From Nitrosophilus labii (GTDB lineage: Bacteria > Campylobacterota > Campylobacteria > Campylobacterales > Nitratiruptoraceae): a DNA stretch of 64,000 nucleotides. The stretch covers positions 1,302,001 to 1,366,000 of the forward strand of contig NZ_AP022826.1 of NCBI RefSeq assembly GCF_014466985.1. Direction: 5' to 3'. Below the pieces are notes generated by a model. The model saw only the letters and a program-made list of their open reading frames with translations. It had not been told where the DNA came from and made no database searches. Each line of letters opens with the position of its first letter. The first letter of the stretch is position 1. The position numbers were made by a program, and so were the translations under genes. Below, piece by piece: positions 18,062 through 26,280 of the stretch.

Positions 18062-18859
18062 TCCTAAAATATCGTCTAACTTTTTAAAAGCATTATTTAA
18101 AATTTTTTCGCTGTAGACTTCACAATCTTTCTTTAATGCTTTTTTAAAACTAAGTTTTTTTATCTCCTCTTTTGTTGCTCCGTTTTTAATTGCATTTTTA
18201 AGAAGTTCATCAATATTTTCTACTTGATTTGCCAATTCCCAAAGAGTTATTCCAAAACCTCTCGAATACTTTATAGCATCACTATCTGCTAAAACTATAT
18301 AGTTTCTATCTTTTTCCTCTATATAGTTTATAAGTCCTTTTGTATCAAAAAAACCGTACTTGTCTCCCAAAAAAAGATCAAACTGAGACTCAAGCTCTCT
18401 GTTTTCGTTCCATCTATTAAGTACGAAAACCGTTTTTAAATCGGGATTTGCCTCTTTAACTTTATGATAGACATTTATAGCACTTACAGCATCAAGTTCA
18501 CCATCCATCAAAGGTATAACAACTAAATCAAGAGCGTGTATCATACCACTATCTATTAAAGCATCCATCACATAAACCGTAGTTTTATTTGCACCTACAT
18601 CCATACAGATACTGTTTTCCAAAAGCAAAATATCTCGTAACTGCTCTCTTAAATCAACACCGGTTACATTAACCTTCTCTATCCAAATAAGTCTGCTCTT
18701 ATCAAAAGATATAGCATCTTCATTTTCATCATCAAACTCAAAATATGAGATAGGAAAACAGCTTTTTTTATATAAATAAGGAACAATCAACTGCATACTC
18801 GCAGTACTCTTGCCCACACCGCCTTTAGTATTGAGTATGGCAATTTTATATTTTTTCAT
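18059..18859 (-). CDS. ParA/MinD-family ATPase of unknown role
   Basis: 266-aa P-loop ATPase with a deviant Walker A (KGGVGKST, residues 13-20), as in ParA, MinD and relatives. No partner parB lies next to it, and the true chromosomal parB is elsewhere in this window. The C-terminal 60 residues are Lys-rich helix. It is convergent with the chemotaxis operon. ParA-like ATPases such as ParC and FlhG position polar chemotaxis arrays and flagella, so such a role is possible here but not shown. It has its own upstream TATAAT-like element near 18922. Confidence 0.7.
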   Translation of the reverse strand: MKKYKIAILNTKGGVGKSTASMQLIVPYLYKKSCFPISYFEFDDENEDAISFDKSRLIWIEKVNVTGVDLREQLRDILLLENSICMDVGANKTTVYVMDALIDSGMIHALDLVVIPLMDGELDAVSAINVYHKVKEANPDLKTVFVLNRWNENRELESQFDLFLGDKYGFFDTKGLINYIEEKDRNYIVLADSDAIKYSRGFGITLWELANQVENIDELLKNAIKNGATKEEIKKLSFKKALKKDCEVYSEKILNNAFKKLDDILG

Positions 18860-18953
18860 TTTACCTTCTTTATGCGGATAAAGTGCCGTTTTTAAAAAAT
18901 CGTAAAATTTAATATTTATTATAGATTATGTGAGCTAAATGAAGGATTAAAAG

Positions 18954-18982
18954 CTAAAGAGAAGAGAATCTCTTCTCTTTAG
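18954..18982. terminator. Strong hairpin downstream of mrp
   Basis: A 13-bp perfect stem, CTAAAGAGAAGAG / CTCTTCTCTTTAG, with an AAT loop, 22 bp past the mrp stop. T-rich sequence follows on both sides, consistent with an intrinsic terminator for the thiC-mrp run. Confidence 0.75.
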
Positions 18983-19003
18983 TTACACTTTTTTGCGTTA
19001 ATA

Positions 19004-20128
19004 TCAGGTATGCGAACCACCTGTAGAACAAGCGCTTACGCCTGGAGGAGTGGTGGGTTGTATAGCTTCGTTACTTACTCCACCCTCTTCATTAATTTTT
19101 TCGATAAACTTCCAAAGATTATCTGCCGCAATATGAAACCTTTTAGCCGTTTCACTCTCAGGATGATGATATACTACCGGTTTTCCTGCATCTCCTCCCT
19201 CTCTAATAGCAGGCTCAATCGGAATCTGCCCAAGAACACTTGTACCATATTCTAATGCCACATCTACAGCCGTGCCTTTTCCAAAAATATCACTTTCAGT
19301 ACTACAATTTGGACATATAAAACCACTCATATTTTCAACAATTCCTGCAATTGGAATATGTAATTTTTTAAACATATCCAAACTTCTTCTACTATCATCC
19401 AAACTTACCATCTGCGGAGTTGTTACTGTCACCCCAGCCGTAACTGGAACACTTTGAGCCAAAGTTAGCTGTGCGTCTCCGGTTCCTGGAGGCATATCTA
19501 TAAAAAGAACATCAAGATCACTCCAAAGGATATCTCTTAAAAACTGCTCTATAGCTTTCATTATCATAGCGCCTCTCCAGATAAGAGACTGCCCCTCTTC
19601 CATCAAAACTCCCATACTCATAACTTCAACACCATAAGCCATAATAGGCTTTACTTTATTTCCGACAACTTCTGGTTGAACACCTACTATTCCCATCATT
19701 CTAGGAACATTGGGACCATAAATATCCGCATCCAAAATACCGACTTTTTTACCTTGCATAGCAGTAGCAATTGCCAGATTAACTGTTGTTGTGGATTTAC
19801 CAACACCGCCCTTACCACTACTAACCATAACAAAGTTTTTGATCTGCGGTGCAATATTTTTACCTCTACTAGATGTCTCTCTTGGCATTTGAGGCTGTTT
19901 TATAGATACTATAACCTCTTTTGCGCCCTGTATTTCAAGCTTTTTCGTTATCTCATCTCTTAGCTGTTGTGCAACTTCGGGCGCGCTTGAGGTAATATCA
20001 AGCTCTACAAAAACTCTATCGCCATCTAACTCTACTTTTTTTACAAAACCAAAGGTTACTATATCTTTCGTAAATCCCGGATATGTAACCGTACTTAATA
20101 CCTCATTTACTTTTTGCTCGTTTAGCAT
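19004..20128 (-). CDS. mrp: Mrp/ApbC-type iron-sulfur cluster carrier ATPase
   Basis: 374-aa cytosolic P-loop protein that carries and transfers Fe-S clusters. An N-terminal DUF59/MIP18-like domain occupies about residues 1-90. The ATPase domain has deviant Walker A SSGKGGVGKSTTTVNLA near residue 108 and the Fe-S binding CxxC (FICPNC) near residue 272. The Gly/Thr/Pro-rich C-terminal tail is usual. It lies 75 bp downstream of thiC. ThiC is an Fe-S enzyme and ApbC was first found through thiamine phenotypes, so the pairing makes functional sense. Confidence 0.93.
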   Translation of the reverse strand: MLNEQKVNEVLSTVTYPGFTKDIVTFGFVKKVELDGDRVFVELDITSSAPEVAQQLRDEITKKLEIQGAKEVIVSIKQPQMPRETSSRGKNIAPQIKNFVMVSSGKGGVGKSTTTVNLAIATAMQGKKVGILDADIYGPNVPRMMGIVGVQPEVVGNKVKPIMAYGVEVMSMGVLMEEGQSLIWRGAMIMKAIEQFLRDILWSDLDVLFIDMPPGTGDAQLTLAQSVPVTAGVTVTTPQMVSLDDSRRSLDMFKKLHIPIAGIVENMSGFICPNCSTESDIFGKGTAVDVALEYGTSVLGQIPIEPAIREGGDAGKPVVYHHPESETAKRFHIAADNLWKFIEKINEEGGVSNEAIQPTTPPGVSACSTGGSHT

Positions 20129-20203
20129 ATCTTATGCTCCTTAACTAATTAATTCGGAGTAATTTTATCTCATTTTCTTTTAAACTTTATTGATTTTAAT
20201 CAA

Positions 20204-21538
20204 TTACGCTCCATGTTCTTCCATTATATTTTGAGTTATTTTGTAACTGCAAAATTTTGGCCCGCACATAGAACAAAACTCCGCTTCTTTAAATACATCT
20301 TGAGGCAATGTTTCGTCATGATACTCTTTGGCACGATCTGGATCTAGTGCCAACTCAAACTGTTTTTTCCAGTCAAAATTGTATCTTGCATCACTCATTG
20401 CATCATCAATATCTTGTGCTCCTTTTCTTCCTCTAGCAATGTCAGCTGCATGTGCGGCTATCTTGTAGGCAATAATCCCTTCTCTAACATCTTTTGCGTT
20501 CGGAAGTCCCAAGTGCTCTTTAGGTGTAACGTAACAAAGCATACTAGCACCATACCATCCTGCCATCGCAGCGCCTATAGCACTAGAGATGTGATCATAC
20601 CCGGCCGCTATATCGGTTACTAAAGGCCCTAGAACATAAAAAGGAGCTTCATGACAATAGTCTCTTTCTATTTTTATGTTCCTCTCTATCTGGTTCATAG
20701 GAACGTGTCCCGGACCTTCTATCATAACCTGAACATCTTTCTCCCACGCTCTTAGTGTCAACTCACCCAATACTTTTAGCTCGTTTAACTGCGCATCATC
20801 ACTTGCATCATAGAGACATCCCGGTCTTAGACTATCACCTAACGATAAGGAGACATCATACTTTCTACAGATTTCCAAAATATCATCATACGCTTCGTAA
20901 AAAGGATTTTCTCTGTGATAATGCATCATCCAAGCAGCCATCAAACTTCCACCGCGGCTAACGATACCCATCTTTCTTTTTGCCACTAACGGCATAAACT
21001 TTAGCAAAAATCCAGCATGTATAGTAAAGTAACTCACTCCCTGCTTTGCCTGACGCTCTATAACTTCGAGCATTTTATCTATGGTTAAATCTTCGATTTT
21101 ATTGTTGCAATCATGAAGTATTTGATAAATAGGTACCGTTCCTATAGGAACTTGAGCCTCTTTTATAACCTCTTCTCTTATAGCATCCAAATCACCGCCA
21201 GTTGAAAGATCCATTATTGTATCGGCACCATATTTTTGACAAACTTTAACCTTTTCTACTTCCCCTTCTATATCACTTGCAAGCGCAGAAGAACCGATAT
21301 TGGCATTGATTTTACATTTTGCCGCTATTCCAATAGCCATAGGCTTTTGATGAATATGATTTACATTTGCGGGGATAATCATCCTTCCTCTTGCAACTTC
21401 TCTTCTAACAGTCTCAGGCTCTAATCCTTCAACTTCGGCAACATATCTCATCTCTTCAGTAACAATACCTTGCCTTGCATAATACATCTGAGTTCTAACA
21501 TTATCGTTTTTTCTCTTTTCAACCCATTCTCTTCTCAT
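20204..21538 (-). CDS. thiC: Phosphomethylpyrimidine synthase ThiC
   Basis: Radical SAM enzyme converting aminoimidazole ribotide to HMP phosphate in thiamine synthesis. 444 aa, the short form without the N-terminal extension of the E. coli enzyme. The C-terminal Fe-S motif CSMCGPKFC is intact near residue 423. Conserved segments MIEGPGHVP and [15 protein letters not shown] are present. It is transcribed toward mrp. The leader of about 180 bp holds a long inverted repeat but no TPP riboswitch that could be recognised. Confidence 0.97.
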   Translation of the reverse strand: MRREWVEKRKNDNVRTQMYYARQGIVTEEMRYVAEVEGLEPETVRREVARGRMIIPANVNHIHQKPMAIGIAAKCKINANIGSSALASDIEGEVEKVKVCQKYGADTIMDLSTGGDLDAIREEVIKEAQVPIGTVPIYQILHDCNNKIEDLTIDKMLEVIERQAKQGVSYFTIHAGFLLKFMPLVAKRKMGIVSRGGSLMAAWMMHYHRENPFYEAYDDILEICRKYDVSLSLGDSLRPGCLYDASDDAQLNELKVLGELTLRAWEKDVQVMIEGPGHVPMNQIERNIKIERDYCHEAPFYVLGPLVTDIAAGYDHISSAIGAAMAGWYGASMLCYVTPKEHLGLPNAKDVREGIIAYKIAAHAADIARGRKGAQDIDDAMSDARYNFDWKKQFELALDPDRAKEYHDETLPQDVFKEAEFCSMCGPKFCSYKITQNIMEEHGA

Positions 21539-21567
21539 AGTATATCCTTTTATATAAAAAAGTTAAC

Positions 21568-21625
21568 GGTTAAGTCGTCATATAGAACATATCATCTAAC
21601 CTACATGCTATCCGACCACTTAACC
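21568..21625 (-). promoter_or_regulatory. Long-loop inverted repeat in the thiC leader
   Basis: GGTTAAGTCGTC (21568-21579) and GACCACTTAACC (21614-21625) pair over 12 bp with one mismatch and a loop of 34 nt, 30-87 bp upstream of the thiC start. It could be a structured RNA leader or a protein operator. No THI-box motif was recognised, so control by thiamine is unproven. Confidence 0.35.
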
Positions 21626-21720
21626 ATTCATTCAACTATCTCCATTATGTTACATAAAAAAGTTAAAAAAAAGCTTTTGTGATGTATAATTTTGTAACAC
21701 ATTAAGAAAAAGGATAAACT

Positions 21721-22857
21721 TTGTCTGATTTAACCCTTGTGTTACTTGGTGCAGGAGAATCTTCGAGATTTAGTCTTAAATGTAAAAAACAGTGGTTAAG
21801 AATCGAAAATAAGCCACTTTGGCTATATGTTACAAAACGTTTTGAAAGTTTTTATAAATTTAAAAAAATAGTTATTACATCTCATAAAGATGAAATCGGG
21901 CTTATGAAAAAGTTTGCAGACTATGAATTTGTAGAGGGTGGTGACACTAGACAAGAGTCTCTTTTAAACGCTATTAATAAAGTAAATACCAATTATGTCT
22001 TGGTAAGCGATATAGCTAGAGCGTGTATAAAAAAAGAGTTTATTGAAAAAATAGTCTCTTTTTTAAATAAAGTGGACTGCGTAGCCCCTTATATAAATGT
22101 AAGCGATACAGTAGTGTATAAAAATGAAACAATTGATAGAGAAAAGGTTAAACTTATTCAAACTCCTCAATTATCCAAAACGTCGTTACTAAAAAAAGCA
22201 CTATCACAAAACAGAGTTTTTACCGATGAAAGTAGTGCAATCAAACACTTTGGAGGAAAAGTAATTTATATAGAGGGCGAAAAAGGGCATCATAAACTGA
22301 CATTTAAAGAAGATCTAAAATATATTGAGTGTTTAAAACCGCCCTCAAAAGAGATTTTAACAGGTATTGGCTTTGATATACACCCTTTTGACAAAGATAG
22401 AACTATGTTTCTAGGTGGAGTGAAAATAACCGATAAATTTGGGTTTAAAGGGCACTCTGATGCGGATGTAGCCATACACTCTTTAATAGATGCTCTTTTA
22501 GGCGCTGCAGGACTTGGCGATATAGGAGAGCTTTTTCCAGATAATGATGAAAAATATAAAAATATCGACTCAAAACTCCTTTTGCAAAGTGTAAAAAAAT
22601 TATTAAACGTTACAGGATACGAAATAATAAATATAGATTTGACTATAATTGCCCAGAAACCGAAAATTTTACCTTTTAAAAATGAAATGAAAAAAGTTTT
22701 ATGCGAAATTCTTGATATCGATAAAAATAAAATAAACATAAAAGCTACTACAGCAGAAAAACTTGGCTTTATTGGTAGAGAAGAAGGAGTGGCTGTACAA
22801 AGTATAGCCAATTTAAAATATTTTGACTGGGTCAAAGCTACAGGGGGCTTTAGATGA
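21721..22857 (+). CDS. ispDF: Bifunctional IspD/IspF isoprenoid enzyme
   Basis: Fused 2-C-methyl-D-erythritol 4-phosphate cytidylyltransferase (IspD, about 1-205) and 2,4-cyclodiphosphate synthase (IspF, about 215-378) of the non-mevalonate pathway. IspD starts VLLGAGESSRFSLKCKKQW. IspF has metal-binding DIHPF and KGHSDADV motifs and the final GFIGREEG. The start is TTG with no nearby ATG in a sensible place; AAAGGA lies 7 nt upstream and TATAAT at 21685-21690. The fusion is typical of Campylobacterota. The stop overlaps the next gene by 4 nt. Confidence 0.95.
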   Translation: MSDLTLVLLGAGESSRFSLKCKKQWLRIENKPLWLYVTKRFESFYKFKKIVITSHKDEIGLMKKFADYEFVEGGDTRQESLLNAINKVNTNYVLVSDIARACIKKEFIEKIVSFLNKVDCVAPYINVSDTVVYKNETIDREKVKLIQTPQLSKTSLLKKALSQNRVFTDESSAIKHFGGKVIYIEGEKGHHKLTFKEDLKYIECLKPPSKEILTGIGFDIHPFDKDRTMFLGGVKITDKFGFKGHSDADVAIHSLIDALLGAAGLGDIGELFPDNDEKYKNIDSKLLLQSVKKLLNVTGYEIINIDLTIIAQKPKILPFKNEMKKVLCEILDIDKNKINIKATTAEKLGFIGREEGVAVQSIANLKYFDWVKATGGFR

Positions 22858-23744
22858 AAATATTAATAGTAGAAAACGAAATTTATCTTGCTCAAAGTAT
22901 TGCCGCAAAACTATCTGAAATCGGACATAATTGTGAAGTTGCGGCAACCATAAAAGATGCGATAAAAGAGGAGCATTTCGACGCTGTTTTGCTATCAACA
23001 AATATAAACGGACAAGATTTTTATCCCGTAATTGAGCATTATAAAGACTCTATTATCATTTTACTAGTATCTTACATTAGCAACGATACCGTATCAAACC
23101 CTTTAAAAGCCGGAGCTAAAGATTATATATTAAAACCTTTTATGATGGAGGAGCTTATAAGAAAAATCAACCATTTCAAAGAATTTGAACTTATAAAAAA
23201 AGAGAATGAAACATTTAAAAAATATCTCTCCTTTTCTTTAAAAGGTATAAATGTAGAAGGGATAAATACAAAAACAAAACTTCCCTTGATTATTAAAACA
23301 AACTATCAAAAGTATGCCGATTTTTTTGCTTTTGAATTTTCAAAACTTTATGGAGAGCCTTTTAAGTTTTATACTCTTAGTGAAACGGGGGCTTTAAATA
23401 AGATAAAGAGTGAAAAAGATACACAACTACTTTATATTACCGACTTTCAAGTACTTAAAAAGAGTGAAAAAAAGATTTTTTTTGAGATAATAGAAAACAA
23501 AAACGCCCTAATATCAACAACAGATTCGATAGAGGAAGATTTACCGATAAACTATACCGAAATAAAAAGTGATAACAAGATTTTTGATAGAAACGACATA
23601 CTGTCAATAGATGATTATGTTAAATATATCATTTTAAATTATCAAAACAAATTTCCGGATACTTCCCTTGCTAAAAAATTAGGGATTTCTAGAAAAAGTT
23701 TGTGGGAGAAGAGGAAAAAGTATGAAATCTTCAAGAAAAAATGA
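22854..23744 (+). CDS. HP1021-type atypical orphan response regulator
   Basis: 296 aa, matching the roughly 298 aa of H. pylori HP1021 and sitting in the same place after ispDF as Cj1608. The N-terminal receiver fold (KILIVENEIYLAQSIAAKL ... YILKPFMMEEL) has Ser48 where the phosphoacceptor Asp belongs (AVLLSTNING), as in HP1021. The middle domain is unassigned. The C-terminus is a Fis-type helix-turn-helix (SLAKKLGISRKSLWEKRKKY). HP1021 controls DnaA access to oriC and redox genes independently of phosphorylation; the same job is inferred here. Confidence 0.85.
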   Translation: MKILIVENEIYLAQSIAAKLSEIGHNCEVAATIKDAIKEEHFDAVLLSTNINGQDFYPVIEHYKDSIIILLVSYISNDTVSNPLKAGAKDYILKPFMMEELIRKINHFKEFELIKKENETFKKYLSFSLKGINVEGINTKTKLPLIIKTNYQKYADFFAFEFSKLYGEPFKFYTLSETGALNKIKSEKDTQLLYITDFQVLKKSEKKIFFEIIENKNALISTTDSIEEDLPINYTEIKSDNKIFDRNDILSIDDYVKYIILNYQNKFPDTSLAKKLGISRKSLWEKRKKYEIFKKK

Positions 23745-24915
23745 AAAAGCACTTTATATAGACAAAGAAGCATTAGCTACTTTAGCCCTTGCGAAAGAGG
23801 GACTTTTAAATCCTGTTACACATCTAATGGCTGAAAAAGAGGCAAAAGAGGTTGATGAAAAAAAGATATACAAAGGCAAAACTTTTCCATTCTCTTTTAT
23901 TTTAGCTCCTAGTGGAAAAAGGAATGAAAAAGTTTTAAAAAATGCAAAACCCAATGAGATTTTAGATCTTGTTGTTGAGGGTAAAAAAGTAGGAGAAATA
24001 AGCGTAAAAGAAGTTTTCAAAATAGATCCAAAAAAGAGAGTTAAAAATATATACGGTACAGATGATCTGTCCCATCCCGGGGTTCAAGATACATTTAAAA
24101 GACTTGGAAACTACGCTATAAGCGGAGGATATTGGGTAGATTTTAGCGAAGTAAAAAAGACCAAAGATATGATAAAAAAAGCCAAAAAAACTATTGGAGC
24201 CAAGAGTGTAGCTGCAATTATGATGGCTGCAAAACCTCTTCATAGAGCTCATGAAAGACTTATAAGATTAAGCCTTGAAAATAGTGAACTAATAGTTATA
24301 TTTTTACTTAAACCATACTCAAAAGACGAGTTTACTTACGAGTTAAGATTCAAGGCGCTTAACTATTTTGTAAAAAACTATCTTCCCAAAAACAGAGTCT
24401 TGATAGTTCCCTTGGAAAATACTTACATCTTTGCAGGCTTCAACGAGGTGATTTTGGATGCTATAGTAGCCCAAAATTTTGGATGTAACAAATTAATTAT
24501 CGGTAAAAACCACGCAGGCGTAGGGCTTTATTACGATAAAAACTCTATAAAAAGTGTATTCGACACTATAAAAGGAGTCAATATAGAGATAGAAACCATT
24601 AGCGAGTTTGTGTACTGCAACGAATGCAAAACGCTTGTTAGTACAAACACTTGTCCCCATGGAAGTCATCACCATATCTCATACAATAGCGAATCGATTC
24701 TCGAACTTCTAAAGCTAGGCATACTGCCGCCGGCCGTTTTAGTAAGAAAAGAGATAAGCGCCATCATGCTAAGCGAGCTTTTTCCAAATAGATTTAAAAA
24801 CCTTGAAAAGCTATATTATAACTTTATACCTTTTTCGGGTATTATGGAAGAGCACAGTGAAAAGGATTTCTATATAGAGCTTATGAAACTTTATCAAACC
24901 ACATCCTTAACGTAA
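23722..24915 (+). CDS. Sulfate adenylyltransferase-like protein with altered active site
   Basis: 397 aa, related to ATP sulfurylase and equivalent by position to Cj1609. Present: a PUA-like N-terminal domain, HRAH (residues 174-177, the HxxH of the nucleotidyl transferase), GKNHAGVG (261-268) and a Cys/His cluster C299, C302, C311, H313 that looks zinc-binding. Altered: the substrate motif normally QxRN before HxxH reads MMAAKP, and the usual SGTxxR near the C-terminus reads ISYNSES. These losses make normal sulfate activation doubtful. It overlaps the previous gene by 23 nt. Confidence 0.75.
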   Translation: MKSSRKNEKALYIDKEALATLALAKEGLLNPVTHLMAEKEAKEVDEKKIYKGKTFPFSFILAPSGKRNEKVLKNAKPNEILDLVVEGKKVGEISVKEVFKIDPKKRVKNIYGTDDLSHPGVQDTFKRLGNYAISGGYWVDFSEVKKTKDMIKKAKKTIGAKSVAAIMMAAKPLHRAHERLIRLSLENSELIVIFLLKPYSKDEFTYELRFKALNYFVKNYLPKNRVLIVPLENTYIFAGFNEVILDAIVAQNFGCNKLIIGKNHAGVGLYYDKNSIKSVFDTIKGVNIEIETISEFVYCNECKTLVSTNTCPHGSHHHISYNSESILELLKLGILPPAVLVRKEISAIMLSELFPNRFKNLEKLYYNFIPFSGIMEEHSEKDFYIELMKLYQTTSLT

Positions 24916-24940
24916 TCAAGATAGAGGAAAAAGGGAAAAG

Positions 24941-25405
24941 ATGGAACTTAGAAAATGTTTTTTAACAGGCTGCTACAGCGGACTATTACCTGAAGCTCCC
25001 GGAACATGGGGAACACTTTTTGGTGCTTTTATCGCCCTCTTGATACTACAAGTTTTTCCCCAATCGACTCTTTTTTTGTTGGCTATTTTAATAACGGTAA
25101 TAGCCGTTAGAGAGATTAACAAATATGAAAAAGAGCACAAAACCCATGATGATAGTATTATAGTTATAGATGAAATAGCAGGAATATGGATAGCAATAAG
25201 CCTTCTTCCTAAAACATCTTTGGTCTGGATAACCTTAGCTTTTATTTTTTTTAGAGTTTTAGATATCTCAAAACCGTCATACATAGGTAAAGCGGAAAAA
25301 AAATTTAAAGGCGGCCTAGCGGTAATGGCCGACGATCTACTTGCTGGAATCTTTGCCGGACTTTTAACGGGAGTAGTTTACGTACTATGGAGTAATTTGG
25401 TGTGA
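24941..25405 (+). CDS. pgpA: Phosphatidylglycerophosphatase A
   Basis: Membrane phosphatase that makes phosphatidylglycerol. 154 aa, standard length. The N-terminus has the family signature TGCYSGLLPEAPGTWGT. Residues IVIDEIAGIW contain the conserved acidic DE pair, and FRVLDISKPSYIG is the conserved FRxxDxxKP motif. Several hydrophobic helices are visible. It completes the ispDF-HP1021-sat-pgpA block and ends in a GTGA overlap with the VWA gene, so it leads into the Bat operon. Confidence 0.93.
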   Translation: MELRKCFLTGCYSGLLPEAPGTWGTLFGAFIALLILQVFPQSTLFLLAILITVIAVREINKYEKEHKTHDDSIIVIDEIAGIWIAISLLPKTSLVWITLAFIFFRVLDISKPSYIGKAEKKFKGGLAVMADDLLAGIFAGLLTGVVYVLWSNLV

Positions 25406-26280
25406 ATATAGGATTTGATTATCCTCTCTTTTTTCTACTTTTACTATTGATTCCATGTTTTTTTAGATGCAAAAGAGAAAATATAAAAATATACTTTTCA
25501 AAAACAGATTTTTTGCCAAAGTTTTGGCTGCCCAAAAAAGATTTTTTAATAGTTTCGATATTTATTCTTCTTGTCGCTTCACTAACTTCGCCTTTTTTAT
25601 ACTCCTTTATTCAAACCAATCAAAAAAAAGGAAGAGATCTGGTTTTAGCCATTGATGCTAGCGGTTCAATGGGCTTTGATATGGACGGCAAAAGCAAATT
25701 TCAAAGAGTTTTAGAACTTTCAAAAGATTTTTTAAAAAAGAGATTTGATGATAATATCGGAGTTGTGGTATTTGGCTCTTTTGCCTATATCGCTTCTCCC
25801 GTTACTTACGATTTAAAAGCGCTCAATTTTATACTTGATTATCTTGATACGTCCATTGCGGGAAATAGCACGGCAATAGGAGAAGCTATATATCAGTCCA
25901 TTAAAGCACTTGAAAAGTCAAATGCAAAAAACAAAGTCTTAATTCTTTTAACTGACGGATATCACAATAGCGGACAGATTTCTCCCAAAGAAGCTATAAA
26001 ACTGGCAAAAGAGAAAAATATAAAAATATATGCCATAGGGATAGGAGATGAGTTTGATAAAAAACTTTTGCAAAAGATAGCCTCCAAGACAAAAGGCAAA
26101 ATGTTTACCGCCAAAAATAGTGAAGATTTAAAAAATATATTTGATGAACTAAACACCCTAGAAAAGAGTCCTATAAGAAGCGGCAATTATATAAATAAAA
26201 GGGAACTGTTTATTTTTCCGTTATCGATTGCGCTTTTTTTAATATTTTACTACATAATTAAAAATAGAAGGTTAACATGA
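25402..26280 (+). CDS. BatA-like membrane VWA protein
   Basis: 292 aa with a GTG start overlapping the pgpA stop. Two N-terminal hydrophobic segments (about 8-22 and 48-68) are followed by a von Willebrand A domain whose metal site DASGSM lies at residues 85-90, with the later TDGYHNSG motif. One more membrane segment lies near the C-terminus. Bat proteins form a periplasmic or membrane complex with MoxR ATPases; the substrate is usually unknown and the link to oxidative stress is from other phyla. The role here is inferred from the operon. Confidence 0.85.
   Translation: MNIGFDYPLFFLLLLLIPCFFRCKRENIKIYFSKTDFLPKFWLPKKDFLIVSIFILLVASLTSPFLYSFIQTNQKKGRDLVLAIDASGSMGFDMDGKSKFQRVLELSKDFLKKRFDDNIGVVVFGSFAYIASPVTYDLKALNFILDYLDTSIAGNSTAIGEAIYQSIKALEKSNAKNKVLILLTDGYHNSGQISPKEAIKLAKEKNIKIYAIGIGDEFDKKLLQKIASKTKGKMFTAKNSEDLKNIFDELNTLEKSPIRSGNYINKRELFIFPLSIALFLIFYYIIKNRRLT

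Noticed and set aside
20189-20204. ATTGATT-TT-AATCAAT repeat at the thiC stop as a terminator
   Set aside because: The 7-bp AT-only stem with a 2-nt loop is too weak, and mrp follows in the same direction.
21539-21720. TPP riboswitch upstream of thiC
   Set aside because: The conserved THI-box bases (CUGAGA and the following helices) were not found on the minus strand in this leader.
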